Program-made: the position numbers and the translations under genes
Notes under the pieces: generated by a model
Databases searched by the model: none
What the model was told of the DNA's origin: nothing
What the model saw: only the letters and a program-made list of their open reading frames with translations
In this document: positions 1-11,240 of the stretch, in pieces
Numbering within the stretch: position 1 is the stretch's first letter
How the letters are laid out: each line of letters opens with the position of its first letter
NCBI GenBank assembly: GCA_033060915.1
Contig: CM065380.1
Span: 50,187,501 to 50,251,500 of the forward strand
Source: Euryodendron excelsum
Taxonomy: Eukaryota > Streptophyta > Magnoliopsida > Ericales > Pentaphylacaceae
Direction of reading: 5' to 3'
Length of the DNA: 64,000 nucleotides

Positions 1-700
1 TCCGGCGAAGTACTGTCCAAAATTCCGGCGACTGTTCCAGACAAATTCTGACCCTTCATTCAGTCCAGAATTCCGGCGATTGTCTTAGAAATTCCGTACA
101 CGAATTTCTGTCCAGGTTTTATTCGATTAATTTTATATTCGGTGTGATTAATTTATGTGGAAATTATATCACTTTCTTCTGTGTTTCTGTAGTCAATTTC
201 AAGGTTGAAATTCTACAGAATTACTACTGATTTTTTGTGTAAAAAATGCAGTGTATTCATTTTCATATCATGTTGATTTTATCAGAAACGTCGTAGGTTT
301 CTGTATGGAATTAAATGTCATAATTTTGTGTAGAATTAGACAGAAATTCCTCTTTGTTTTATATCATACATGATGCATACATTCCATACATTGAGAGAGT
401 AAAATCAAAAGGTTGATTTGTGAATCTTGATTATTGTAGTGCTACTTATTCAAGATTGTGATCATTTTATCCTGGAGATAGACGTCCGTTCATCCCATGA
501 GCACCTGTGTGGGGGATGAAACTGTCTTAAGCTAAGAGTGAGAAACACTCGACTTGATCTCCCCTGCGTCGCATATTTTATTTTTTCATTATATGAGACT
601 TATTGAATCTATCATATTATGTTATTTCATACACGTTATTTATTGTTGCTGATTTACCTTATGATGATTACATAACAATAATATTACTATGTTTCATTTC
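1..700. other. Unassigned repeat-like DNA
   Basis: No coding potential is seen. The motif TTCCGGCGA or close variants recurs three times in the first 80 bases. The style of the stretch (short direct repeats, then a GC-richer segment near 480-570) resembles an LTR or leader of a copia-type retrotransposon cut by the window edge. No PBS, polypurine tract or partner LTR is visible, so the assignment is a guess. Confidence 0.25.
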
Positions 701-1559
701 ACTTTATTGTGGCTACAGATTATATGAAAAACTTTATACAACACAAATATTATACCAACAAATAGTAACATAAATTTCGTAACCGTCCACTACTCACCCT
801 CTATTTCTTCTCTACACTGACAAATGATGACTACTTTATACAACGATGAACCGATCATTGGGCCACCCATGTGATTGGGTAACCTACCTTCAACATTCCT
901 AAATCGATCCAGGGCATTTAATTTTTTTTTTTTTTGTCAATAATTAGGAGTTTACAAATGGTAGGACATCGCATCCTATTTTGGGGAGAGAGAAAGGTGA
1001 GTTAAATCCACAAGTTGAAGCTGTGGGCAGATCATCCATTGCACATTACGTCACTAACATTATGTCATATATTACTAATACACTTAAGGAGGCAATATAT
1101 ATAAAGCCTCACATGGCATGTGCAGGCCACCATTAAACCTTCTCCAGAACTAAGGCCAGCCAGGGGTAAACTCAGTAAGCCTTTAGGCTTAGGCAACCCC
1201 CAGATCAGGGCAATCAAAAAAAAAATCCAAAGCCCAAACATTCGTTTTATAGCAAAAGCAGTCCATCCCATGTATAGTTACCAACAAGAGCCCAATTGAG
1301 TTTTAAAACAAAAACTCCTAAACTAATTAAAGCCCAACATTTTAAATGGGGCATGAAAAACGAGTCTTATTAGTCTAGCTTTGAAAACCCAAAAAATAAA
1401 ATTCCTTAAAATTTGAGAGTTTTCTCTCAAATTCTGGGCATACAAAGGGCCATAACCCTCTTAGGAATGAGTTGATAAGATTATTTAAAGCACCTCGACA
1501 TATTTGGAGGTTTATACATACCCATTTCCTTCACATTATAAATCAAACTTTTGTATCAC
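701..1559. other. Intergenic, possible left part of a hAT element
   Basis: There is no gene here. The stretch near 1130-1230 contains runs of AGGC/CCCC that resemble non-coding flanks of DUF4371-type hAT elements, which would fit the transposase relic just downstream. No terminal inverted repeat was found. Confidence 0.25.
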
Positions 1560-2037
1560 TTAAGAACTTTGAGTAATTTGAGTTTTATGAAGCAACCTTT
1601 AGATTTTTGTTTAACGCAAAATTCAAAAGTGTTAGTGAAGAGCAATTGATGGAGCATTGCACTAAATTAACAAGTTTCTTGGAACATGACGAACATGAAG
1701 ATATTTATGGGGATGAGCTATTCCAAGAACTTAGACATTTGAAAACAATATTGCAAGAGAAGTGACAAAAGCGATTGATATCCTCAATTTTATAAGGTCT
1801 TATTGAAAAAAGGGTAATTTTCAAATGATATGGGTTAATTATATAGGTTACAATTGCTTCGGTGAAGAGAAATTTTTTTAAGTTGAAGTTGATAAAAATT
1901 TACCTTCAGACTACAATGTCATAAGAGAAATTAAGTGAATTAACTATAATCTCAATTCAAAATAAGTTGTTGAATAAGTTAAAGTGCAATGACTTAATTG
2001 AAGAATTTATTTCAAAAAATGCAAGGAGAAGTTTTTT
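1560..2037 (+). pseudogene. hAT-type transposase, C-terminal relic
   Basis: Read in pieces, the plus strand encodes the C-terminal end of a plant hAT transposase of the DUF4371/zinc-finger-MYM-like type. An upstream block contains SEEQLMEHCTKLTSFLEHDE followed by DELFQELRHLKTIL. A downstream block contains ASVKRNFFKLKLIKIYL, then SELTIISIQNKLLNKL and DLIEEFISKNARR. The second block corresponds to the hAT C-terminal dimerisation region, whose family consensus runs roughly SVASAERSFSKLKLIK...LAILSIEN. Stop codons interrupt both blocks and the linking part is shortened. The N-terminal zinc finger and catalytic core are absent. No intact gene is possible; this is a remnant of a cut-and-paste transposon. 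Confidence 0.75.
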
Positions 2038-2284
2038 TTTTTAATCGGATCGTACTAATCATAAAGCACTGTAACTAATTAACCTGGGTTACATTTTGAT
2101 TTTAATTTTTTTAATGTAATTCAAGCTAAACGCATAATGTAATCTTAATTTTGATTTTCTTTTTTAACTTGTATGATTTTTTTTTTTTAATGAATGAATA
2201 GTAAGAGAACAACCATGTTCAAGTCGAATTAGGGCAACTCAAATGTCGAGCCGACTTGTCCAGAACCCTCTCTTCGAAGTGCTA

Positions 2285-2288
<4 letters not shown>

Positions 2289-2340
<52 letters not shown>
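2289..2340. repeat. (CT)26 microsatellite
   Basis: An uninterrupted CT dinucleotide array lies 20 bases upstream of the ATG of the dioxygenase pseudogene. CT-rich 5' leaders are common in plant genes, so this was probably part of the original 5'UTR. Confidence 0.95.
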
Positions 2341-2343
<3 letters not shown>

Positions 2344-2360
2344 TGTAACTCTAGCTGTAT

Positions 2361-3586
2361 ATGGCTCCTGCAATTTCAACTGCCCTATCCAACTCATGTG
2401 ATCTCACAAATTTCGCAGTACATCCGGGCAATGGGATGAAGGGTCTCTCAGACATGGGCCTCAAAATCCTACCTAAGCAATATATTCAACCTCCGGAAGA
2501 ACGAATCATTAGGAGCAACGTAGTGCCGGAAGAGTCCATACCCATCATTGACATGTCGAATTGGGATGATCCCAAGGTGGCAGACTCCATCTGTGATGCA
2601 GCTAGCAGAGAAGTGGGGTTTTCTTTCAGATTCTTAATCATGGTGCACCCATTGAAGTACTAAAGGATGTGACGGACGCGACTCATCGGTTCTTCGGATT
2701 GCCAGCAGAAGGGAAAAGGAAGTATTCGAAAGAGCATTCGCCTACCAACAACGTGCGCTTTGGCACTAGCTTTAGTCCACAGTCGGAGAAGGCTCTAGAG
2801 TGGAAAGATTACAGTAGCCACTTCTATGTTTCAGATGATAAGGCGCCTGCATTCTGGCCTTCTGCGTGCAAGTAAGGAGCAATCATTCCTCCATACATCC
2901 ATTGCTCTTCCCAATTAAAGAACTTATTTTTTTTTTGACAAAATAAAAATTAATGTTTACATGCATGCATATATTGCTTTATTTTTTCCTTTAATTTGTG
3001 TCGTTGTTCTCACGGGCTGATGGTTGTTTGCATCTAGGGATTAAGCCTTGGATTTCATGAAGAGCTAGGAATTTGTCATCAAGAGGCTTTTACAATCGCT
3101 AACTAGCTAGGAGACTGAACGTGCAGGAGATTGATTATACCAAAGAATTGCTTTTAATGGGTTCAAAGAGGATTAACCTTAACTACTATCCCAGTCGGAG
3201 TGGGGCGTCACTCAGATGTCTCGACACTGACTGTCCTCCTTCAAGACGATATATTTAGGAGGTCTTTACGTGAGAAAAATAATCGAAGATAGTTAGATTC
3301 ATGTCCCACGTATTAGTGGATCTCTTGTTATCCATATTGGAGATGCACTTCAGATTTTGAGCAATGGTCGATATATATATAAGAGCATTGAGCACAGGGT
3401 GATAGCCAATGGAAGCAAAAATAGGGTTTCAATTCCAATATTTGTGAACCCAAGACCTACTGAAGTCATTGATCCTTTGCCAGAACTGCTAAAGAGTGGA
3501 GAGAAACCAGTGTACATGCGAGTTCTCTACTCGGACTATGTCAAGCCCATGATGGGAAAGACACGGTTGAATTCGCAAAGATATGA
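2361..3586 (+). pseudogene. 2-oxoglutarate/Fe(II) dioxygenase pseudogene, F6'H-like
   Basis: The pieces align over the whole length of the feruloyl-CoA 6'-hydroxylase (F6'H) group of 2-oxoglutarate dioxygenases, which ortho-hydroxylate feruloyl-CoA on the way to scopoletin. Exon 1 (2361 to about 2872) has the N-terminal block ending IPIIDMSNWDDPKVAD and the block FGTSFSPQSEKALEWKDY. A GT..AG intron runs from about 2873 to 3037. Exon 2 keeps the iron-binding HSD (VGVGRHSDVSTLTVLLQDD), the distal His in IEHRVIANG and the 2-oxoglutarate-binding RVS. Breaks: a frameshift near 2620, stops after 3040, a frameshift near 3130, a short deletion before the HSD motif, a frameshift after LLQDD, a Trp-to-stop near 3295, and a frameshift near 3560 that hides the ancestral ending (stop at 3584-3586). 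Because the intron survives, it is a duplicated, not a processed, pseudogene. F6'H is the best guess; a close DOX subfamily is possible. Confidence 0.85.
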
Positions 3587-4167
3587 TAATTTTCATCGTA
3601 AATTTGATTTTGTTGTAGTCCGAAGGAATAATATGAAAGAATAAACTGAGATGAGATAGGAAGTGTTGAGGCATGTTTAAGAGAACAGAAGCCATGCCTT
3701 CAAATAAAAGATTGGTGTGATACGTATTATAGTTTACCTACTTTTTCTTATCATTGATGGTTGTCTTTCTTGTTTCTTATCTAGTCATCATTTATGCAAT
3801 TTATATGGTTGTAACTTAAGGGAGTAATCAGTTAAAAGTCTATAGCACAAAAAAAAAAAAAAACAACTTCGTAAGATGTTTAAATGCATATTGCTTTGTT
3901 CAATATTAAAATGCATATAATGCATGAATTTTATTTGATTCATGCGAATAATGGCTTTACATGTGCTCGAGAAGTAGTCGGTCAAATGTTTGAACACCCT
4001 CTAACAAGAAAAAACAAAACAAAATTAGTAGTGAAAAGGAAAAGAAATCGGATGAAATCTTGAAATTAACGAAAGGTGAATTTGCAGCAATATAGGATAT
4101 TGTAATATCGATGAAATTTTGGCAATTTGCAACAACGGATTTGCTATGACAATGACCAAATACGGAA

Positions 4168-4336
4168 GGAAGGAAGGTGCAATATGGAGAGGAGGATGAG
4201 CCTCAACTACCCTTACATGAATGAGAACGAATGGCATCAAATGCAACATTTCAATGGATTTGCCATATTAATGACTGAATATGAGATGAAGGTGCGATAT
4301 GGAGAGGAGGATCATTCTTAGACAACAGCCTCAACA
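4168..4336. repeat. Internal duplication, part dispersed
   Basis: A block around AAGGTGCAATATGGAGAGGA at 4175 recurs about 115 bases later with one substitution. The adjoining block 4201-4267 recurs at 5279-5344 with roughly 80 per cent identity by eye. This suggests a small repeat family, not a gene. Confidence 0.6.
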
Positions 4337-5384
4337 ACCGTTACACATGGGCGGCTCCGCCGTCTAGGTTGTGGCCCTTCTGGGGTACTCCACTGAAATT
4401 TATAAAAAAAAATAGTTAATGTGATATTTTTCATAAAATTTATTATTTGAATAGCTTGATCCTATTAAAAAATAAGTCGACGCCACTGGAACGTCTCACA
4501 AGGTTAAAAAGAGTGTCATGTTTTAATAAAAAAAAAATTTGAGAACCATGTTTGAAAAAAAATATCAAATTTCTAAAAACTTGTAAAATGAAAAACTAAA
4601 AGTAGATTCTCTTTATATAAATGATATATACATACCTTCCTAAGAAATCACATAACTAATAATTGTGGTTTTGTCTTTAACTACTCAATACTAATATAAG
4701 AAATTGTCAATTTCATACCTATGCTGTATTTTTTCACAATCCCACTCAGAGATAGAGGGCTACGGAAGAAAATATAATGGCGTAGAATTATTAACATAAT
4801 GCAAAATATATTTTAAATAAAGAATAAAGGGTTCAACAATCCAACTACTTTAACTTGTTCATAAATATAAAAACATATGTATTGCGTATATATACATTCT
4901 ATAATAGTATGATATATAAAGATAATAAAAAATGAAAGAGCAAATAGGAAAAATGGAGAGATTAAAGAAAAAGTATTCTTTGTATTTTTATGTCGTTATG
5001 ATCATTCATAAATAAAATAAAGGTTAATAAATTGAAACCCTATTATTTTCATGTTCAGTACCTCTAATATATTTAATTATCCACAATTAGCCAATAACAT
5101 GGGTTGGCTTGGATTACTTAGTCATGGATTTGAAAATTTTAAATTAATGTTTAAATATTTAGTTGTTTCAAATGGCATAATTTTATAGTCTATTATGAAA
5201 TTGATAAATATATTATTAATCAAATTTTATAATATTTAAACATTAAACAAACTCATTGAAAAAAAAAAAATCCTAGAGCCACCACTACCCTTACATAAAT
5301 GAGAATGAATTGTATCAAATGCAACATCGCAATGGATTTATTATAAGAGTAAGAGTCCGTTATGAATTGAATAGATTTAAACAT

Positions 5385-5735
5385 CATATATATATATATA
5401 TATATATATAAGTTGTATTTGCCGTTATATTTTATCTCTCTTACGTGGCGCTCTAAATATTTTGATATTTTTAAAATGCCACCTAACGGGAACAATTGAT
5501 TAAATAACTATTGAATTTATTATTTATTCAATTCACTATATTAATTTTGTAAGATATATGTATATATATATAAGATTAATTTTGTAAAATAGATCAAATA
5601 CATGTATACAACATAAGATTGTCAGAACTTTTTCTGAACTTAATATCTATAAAAAAAATTTAAAAAAAAAGTGATTATAATTAAATAAAATACTATATAT
5701 ATTTATATACATCTACTTACTTTTTAGATTAAATA
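5385..5735 (+). repeat. AT-rich dispersed repeat, copy A
   Basis: It begins in a (TA)13 array and continues with a block that includes AAATATTTTGATATTTTTAA, then GGAACAATTGATTAAATAAC. The same order of blocks, including the opening TA array, is found near 38975-39650. Later blocks (AGATTGTCAGAACTTTTTCT and TGATTATAATTAAATAAAAT) are also shared. Confidence 0.7.
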
Positions 5736-6049
5736 AAGTGATTGTCAAGATTTTTTTTAGTTGTATTCTTAATTATTATAAATTTTAAATTAACTATTTA
5801 TTATTTAAACAACTCTCACTGTACATGCAATGCAGGGTAAAGCCTACGGAAATTGTCAGATTGCACTTTTTTTTTAAAAAAATTTTGCTTATTTATATTT
5901 GTTTGACTTTGGATTGTAAATCCACTGTATTGTACCACCTGAATCACACTTTCCAACCCTATATTCAAGATTTCAAATATCACTCCCCTATTCCAATATT
6001 AAAATATACCAATTAGATTAATTGAAAATATAGAGAAGCTTAATTATAT

Positions 6050-6519
6050 CTTTACAAACTGAACATTTTTGCAAACGCAGTTCTGCAAGTAGGACAATTG
6101 CCATGGAGGATCTCTAGATTTCTTTGAAAGCATGATCGAATTGCCCAGGTCTGGAGGCTTATTCAGGAATGAACAAGGAATTTGGATAATAGGTGCTTCA
6201 TGGGAAGTGTTAGAAGTGCCACTAGTCTTGAAGCTGAAATGTGAAAAGCATATCTTCAGAGGGCTTACCTTCATTAGAAAGATGTGCTGGAGGGAAATCA
6301 CCATAGAGTCAGATTCAGATAGTGCCTTTAAGCTCGTCAAAGAACAAACATCTGACAATCAATTTGGATGAAGACTTAGTTGTTCTGGATAGGCCCCCTC
6401 TGGGTTTGGGACCTCTGCTCCAGGCAGATCATGAATCTTAAGCCAGCCTGGTGCTGGTGTTTGCTTTTTGTTTGTTTGCTTCTTGTTTTTCTTCCTTTGC
6501 ACCAAAAAAAAAAAAAAAT
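6050..6519 (+). mobile_element. 5'-truncated LINE with RNase H-like remnant and poly(A) tail
   Basis: The plus strand encodes a fragment with SGGLFRNEQGIWIIGAS followed by WREITIESDSDSAFKLVKE (about 6140-6350). This matches the RNase H-like (RVT_3) domain near the end of plant L1-type LINE ORF2, whose consensus runs G(G/A)hhRxxxGxW...hxhEsDSxxhh. The ESDS acidic residue is present, but the AEL... block between is degraded. The 3' untranslated part that follows is T-rich and ends CTTTGCACC plus 15 A residues at about 6504-6518, a typical LINE 3' end. No target-site duplication was identified. Reverse transcriptase and endonuclease are missing, so it is a dead 5'-truncated copy. Confidence 0.72.
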
Positions 6520-6779
6520 GTATGGATTGTTGCAAATTAGATGATAGCAATTTACAATTACAACCTGCAAACAAAACGAAACCCACATAAATTGTCACAC
6601 GAAATACATAAACATGCTGCACTTGTAGGTGAATGTGCATACACAGGTCTTATGAGTGACAAATTTGCTCTCAGAAACTCTGCATCGGCAGGTGGGTAAG
6701 ACAGTTTGAATGGGTTTAAAAATGGAAGGTGAAAATTAAATCCACATCCGAATAAAAAAAAAGAGAGTAACAAGTCTAA

Positions 6780-7450
6780 ACCTTCTATGCTTTCGCAAGG
6801 ACAGAACTAGAAAGTATCTAAGTCCTAAAGGGTACTGAAAGTCTGAAAGTAACCTGAACATGTGCACATGCCTCCTTTGGGTGATCAAAATGCATGCCAG
6901 CAATGAGAATAGCCTTGCAAATTCGCAATGCTCGATTTCTTCCTGGAGTTTCTGTATTGCAGCCTCTCCATTTTCAGAGCTCATCTCAGCAACCTTCCTA
7001 TTCAACTCCATTAGCTCTTCATCGAGCTTGTTCCTCTCACTTCTGGTTTTACAGGAACATCTATTTTTGTTAAATTCAGAATCTGCTCCCTTCATTGTCC
7101 AACTCCATTTGGATTTCATCAATCTTTCTGTATCTGCTCACATTCCTTCTCAGGAAGAAGAAAAGGCAGGTTTCAGGCACTTCAGTTCATTCTCAGCATC
7201 TGCCAATTCCATGCCCACTTCACATTTTCCAGGTTGACTGCAAGGTGTCTACCTTCTTGAGCAGATTTTATCCCTTCACTGATGCAAACTTTCATCTGCA
7301 AGGTTCGTTAGCAGAGGATAAGTAGAACTTTGTTTATCAACTACACTGAAATTTTACCTGTTCTTCACCACCAGCAATCCTCAACTTTAGTGAGGTCGGA
7401 ATGCATAGCAGTTTTTCCTCTTCTTTTCTTAGCTTTTTTTTTTTTTTTAA
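6780..7450 (-). pseudogene. HUB/BRE1-type E3 ligase pseudogene, C-terminal part
   Basis: On the minus strand, pieces in different frames match the coiled coil and start of the RING finger of HUB1/HUB2, the plant BRE1-like ligases that monoubiquitinate histone H2B. In order: KLRIAGGEEQ, an apparent small intron (GT..AG, about 67 bases), ELADAENELKCLK, AFSSS-stop-E, LDEELMELNRKVAEMSSENG, EAAIQKLQEEIEHC, then in another frame AILIAGMHFDHPKEAC. The last block stands where the family has AILKCGVCFDRPKEVV, so the first RING cysteines are lost (C-G-V-C has become A-G-M-H). The rest of the RING is missing and only a decayed PF(G) tail follows. The retained intron suggests a segmental copy. No function is expected. 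Confidence 0.72.
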
Positions 7451-7918
7451 ATAATAACCCATCATCTTCTAGCAATACAAGAGTGTATAAATTCAACTAT
7501 GCATTGCATGATATTGATGATCTAGCAGACTGAATGGCCTTCATCAAATAAACTCAAAAATTTATGTGCAATCAAGATTGAAAATATCCCTAACAATACT
7601 AACAATCGCTTAAACTTCAAAAGAAATGGAAAATTTAAAGAAATCTAAAATTCATCTCCAAGGCTGTTTCCCCTTTAAGGAACAAAAATGAATATGTTAC
7701 TCCAAGAGTGTAGAATACAATAAGCCCAATACATATCGACATGCTCGCTTGCAAAAGAAAGAAAAGAAGATGAGGAAAGAAAGGAATTAAAGAGGAAAAA
7801 AAATAAAAATTGACTCGGTATGATCAACAAAAATGAACATTACAATCATCGAACAATGCTGTCAAACTTGTGAATTTCCCTTGATTTCATTATGTTGCAA
7901 TTGCAAGTGCACGACTAC
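7451..7918. other. 3' flank between HUB relic and glucanase gene
   Basis: This is AT-rich DNA without a gene. It lies just downstream of the minus-strand GH17 stop codon and should hold that gene's 3'UTR and polyadenylation site. No strong landmark was identified. Confidence 0.5.
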
Positions 7919-10900
7919 CTACTCAAACCAGCACAAGTCAAGCACGATCAAAGCACTAAATATTTCTAATATCAAAAGCCCAATCGCAGGAATTTGAAGC
8001 CTTGAACTCTCTCCGGTGGGAGGAGTTATCGGTCCAAATGCAGCGGTAGGTGGGATTACTCCACTAGAACTCGAATTTGAACTGTTCCAAAAAATATATA
8101 TACGTTCAATGTCAGACCAAGATAAAAATGAATTAGGAACAGATGCAGACTGAAGCTCTCACCTTCCAGTAAAAATACAGGATCCATAACCTGCATAAGG
8201 GTACCCACCAATAGACAAATCAGGGGAAAGAAAAGAACATAAGGATTCATCATGGAGAAAGTATGAATATCACTCCACATGAATGGGGCAAATAAAATAA
8301 ATAGAAAGCTGGCGTACATGTTAAATACATAGAAATGGGAAGAGCGAGATTCAACACATTTGACAGTACACACATATTAACAAATTGGATGTATCAAAAA
8401 GGAATGATGCAATGAAATACATGTTTTCTTCACCGAGTCATGTAACCTTTGACATGGCAAGTTAAGTTTCTGAAAAGAAAATATAACATGGCGCTGGTTC
8501 TTTTTCACGACTCCCTTGCACAATGATAACAAAAGTGCTACCGATAGGTTACCTTTTTAAGAAGAAAACCATGGAATAACAAATGAGCATTTCTTAAATA
8601 ATTTTATCCACATTGTTGAAGTGATTCATAAAAGATATAACATGAGAAATGAAACCCTATGTAGCAAATAGTAACAATGACAGAACCATGAACCTATTTT
8701 CCTCAATGGAGAAAAATCCAACTTCATCTTAGGTTTGTAATCAACAAGAGGCACGAGTAAAATATAAAAAAAGGCCACCCTTTATACGGAGATGTGAACC
8801 AAATCTCCCAATTATAAAATTCATGCCCTTGTAGGTCCAAGCTAGATCTCAAGCAACTGCATAGAAGAATATATTCAATAAGCAACAAAGTTGAGTAGCA
8901 ATTTGCCTCAAGCCTACCCTTTTTAGTGATTCCTTAAAGAAGCATGCATCAATTTTCAAGCAGAAGTCAAATTAAAACATGTCATATGCATCAACAATTC
9001 AACTGCAGCGTTATTCATATTGTAAGTCAGTTTCCCTCACAATTTGCCTTCACAGCCATCTTGAATAACAAATAGTGAGCTTTCAATTTTCATAAGAGAT
9101 AGGGTTTCCACCTTGCTTCACACGGTGATTTTCAAAAAATGCAGCACACGACACGGTGAGGAGATGGCATAAATACACGTTTCATATAATTTTTATATGT
9201 CATATATATGAATATTTCACTCAAAAATAATGAAAAATTATAAGATAGTACTAATTAAAATTAAAAACCACATCGGTAGTACATAGCTTAAACATCAAAC
9301 TAGGAATAAATCCACATTGATTTGACTTTACATTTGGATCCCAAGTTATTTTCTTCAAACTTATAACGTGTTTCATGTGTGTTTAAACGATGAGTACATG
9401 TGTCCCTCAAGTGTCTGAAGCGTGTCTGGTTCTAAAAATTATCAAATTATTGGACATTTTTAGACGCATGTCCAACACTTTGTCCGATGAGTGTCTGTCA
9501 GCTTCTATGCATCTACATAAGATATTTGTAGCCACAAAATTCTAATGTGGGTAATAAATAATTGAATTATACCAGCATGATATAAGCTGCTTATTCCTGG
9601 CTTACAGCATTCACATTTAAGAAATCTGCACATGTTTCTTGTTTAAAGGCTTACTTGTGTGAGTCAGATAAGTCCCTTTCCAAAACCAGAGAAATTCCAG
9701 GAGTTTCTAACATTATTAAATGAGTTGTATGTTTACTTTTACTTATAAAAAATAAAATAAGTTGTATGTTACCAATTGTATTGCCTTCACCAAACAACCA
9801 TTGTTCGGGGAGGGGAGGGCTGCGCTGTTTTAAGACAATTTCTACTGAGATGTTTCTTAGAAAACATATCAAAAAGAACAAAAGAAACAGCTCTGAATAA
9901 CACTAAGAGTTTAAGAGATGGCATAGGAACTTACTGGGATCAGCACTAGTTGTCGTGGCTGTACCGTCAAAGTCACATGTTCCACCAGCGCTATGCATTT
10001 TTTGATAATAATCATTGTAAGCATAAGCAGCATGGTTTTGTACGCTATCAGGGTAATAACATGGCTGGCCTGATTGAATAGCACTGCAGTTGGCATGACC
10101 TTGCCCACAAGCCCAATTCAGTCCATTTTGTAACTTATTGGAATCTGCACCTTGTTTTGCAATACAAAAAACTGATGAATTCCCAGTGATTTGATGAGAA
10201 GTACTAAAACTCAGAGAATAAACAGCACTCCCATTGCTAAAAAAGAGGCCCCAGTTCCTCTCCGAGATAGGCCCAGGCCTCTTGTCTTCATTGAACAACT
10301 CATAAATGTATGTATTGATGGGAATAGAGGGCTGACTAGGTGGACCTGAACCATTTAAAACATGCTGGATCAAGTTATTGTTGAAAGTTTCAGCATTCCC
10401 TCTAGTAGCATCAGGTTCATTGGCTCCACCAGACCATGGCCACCCAGATTCAGTCACAACAATTGGAATTGCTGAAAAATTAAAACCTGCTATAGAGTTA
10501 TAGGTAGCATCCACCATAGCTTCAAACATGCTGTTATAGTGAAAAAGAGTGTTCGGATCAACAATCTGTTTGACCGAGGAAAGTGGTTGAAAAAGAGCAT
10601 AATCCATTGGAAAGATGCCATTGCCGTTAATGTATCCATAGTAAGGATAAGCATTTAACATGTAATAGGAATTTGTGTTTCTTAAAAACTGAAGGAGTTG
10701 GAAAATTGTAGAGTTCCATGTTGAATTGAAGCTGGCAGTTGATGGGGGAAATGGCTTAGAGATTATATCCATGGATTGTGGGGTCGAAACTTTGACCAGA
10801 TAATTCAGGTTTGCAGCAACTAGGGCTTTATGGAGGTAATTCATGGCAGGAACCAAAATGGAGGCAGCATTCGGGATTGAAGTAAGGACCTCACTGCCAA

Positions 10901-11240
10901 CTGCAATGGCTGTGATATTGGTTGAAGGCAAGTAAGCTGCAACATTTTTATTAACCCACACTGCTGCTGCTGATGGAGATTGTCCAATCCCTAAGACTTC
11001 CTCGTTAGTGACACCAACCATAACCTCAATCCCAGTGTTTGAAAGAGCATAAAGCATGTGAGCATCAGCATCAAAAAGTCGCACATGAGTTATTTGATTG
11101 ACTTTCAGAATTGCAACCACATCTGAAGCTGGTGGCAGGTTGGAAACATCAGTGCCTATATTTATTCCTACAAATGCACCAGCTGCATCAGAAAACATGC
11201 CAATTAAGAGCAGGACACTTCCAATCCATATTCGAGGCAT
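7919..11240 (-). CDS. Glucan endo-1,3-beta-glucosidase (GH17) with X8 domain, GPI-anchored type
   Basis: Three coding exons on the minus strand: 11240-9935, 8190-8163 (28 bases) and 8081-7919, all with GT/AG borders, giving 498 residues. The enzyme hydrolyses 1,3-beta-glucan (callose) in the cell wall. The start chosen, MPRIWIGSVLLLIGMF, opens a signal peptide; an in-frame Met 24 codons upstream would bury it. The GH17 domain spans about residues 22-345. The likely acid/base is Glu117 in AVGSEVL and the nucleophile Glu264 in VVTESGWPWSGG. The X8/CBM43 domain (about 358-447) has six cysteines (FCIA, WACG, NCSA, PCYY, TCDF, SCIF); the last is encoded only by the 28-base exon. A Ser/Pro linker and a hydrophobic tail (IGLLILEIFSALIVL) imply a GPI anchor, as in plasmodesmal callose-binding glucanases. 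The reading frame is intact across all joins. Intron 1 is 1,744 bases long and contains a dispersed repeat. Confidence 0.93.
9240..9500 (-). repeat. Dispersed repeat in glucanase intron 1
   Basis: Its reverse complement matches about 28390-28655 in the SR-gene intron in the same order: a GGACAC-rich block, CACTTGAGGGACAC, a block with ACTTGGGWTCCAA, then TGTTTAAACTATG-like and GGTTTTYAATTTTAATYAG. It may be a non-autonomous transposon; its ends were not defined. Confidence 0.6.

Larger units (their letters stand above)
3600..6049. other. AT-rich intergenic DNA with dispersed repeats
   Basis: No gene is seen. The stretch contains a short internal duplication (about 4168-4206 and 4286-4336), a second diverged copy of part of it at 5279-5344, and one copy of an AT-rich repeat that recurs near 39 kb. 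Short open frames here have no recognisable domain and are rich in poly(A)/poly(T). Confidence 0.7.

Noticed and set aside
1065..1271. Minus-strand open frame of 68 codons
   Set aside because: No domain, no codon bias, and it overlaps repeat-like sequence.
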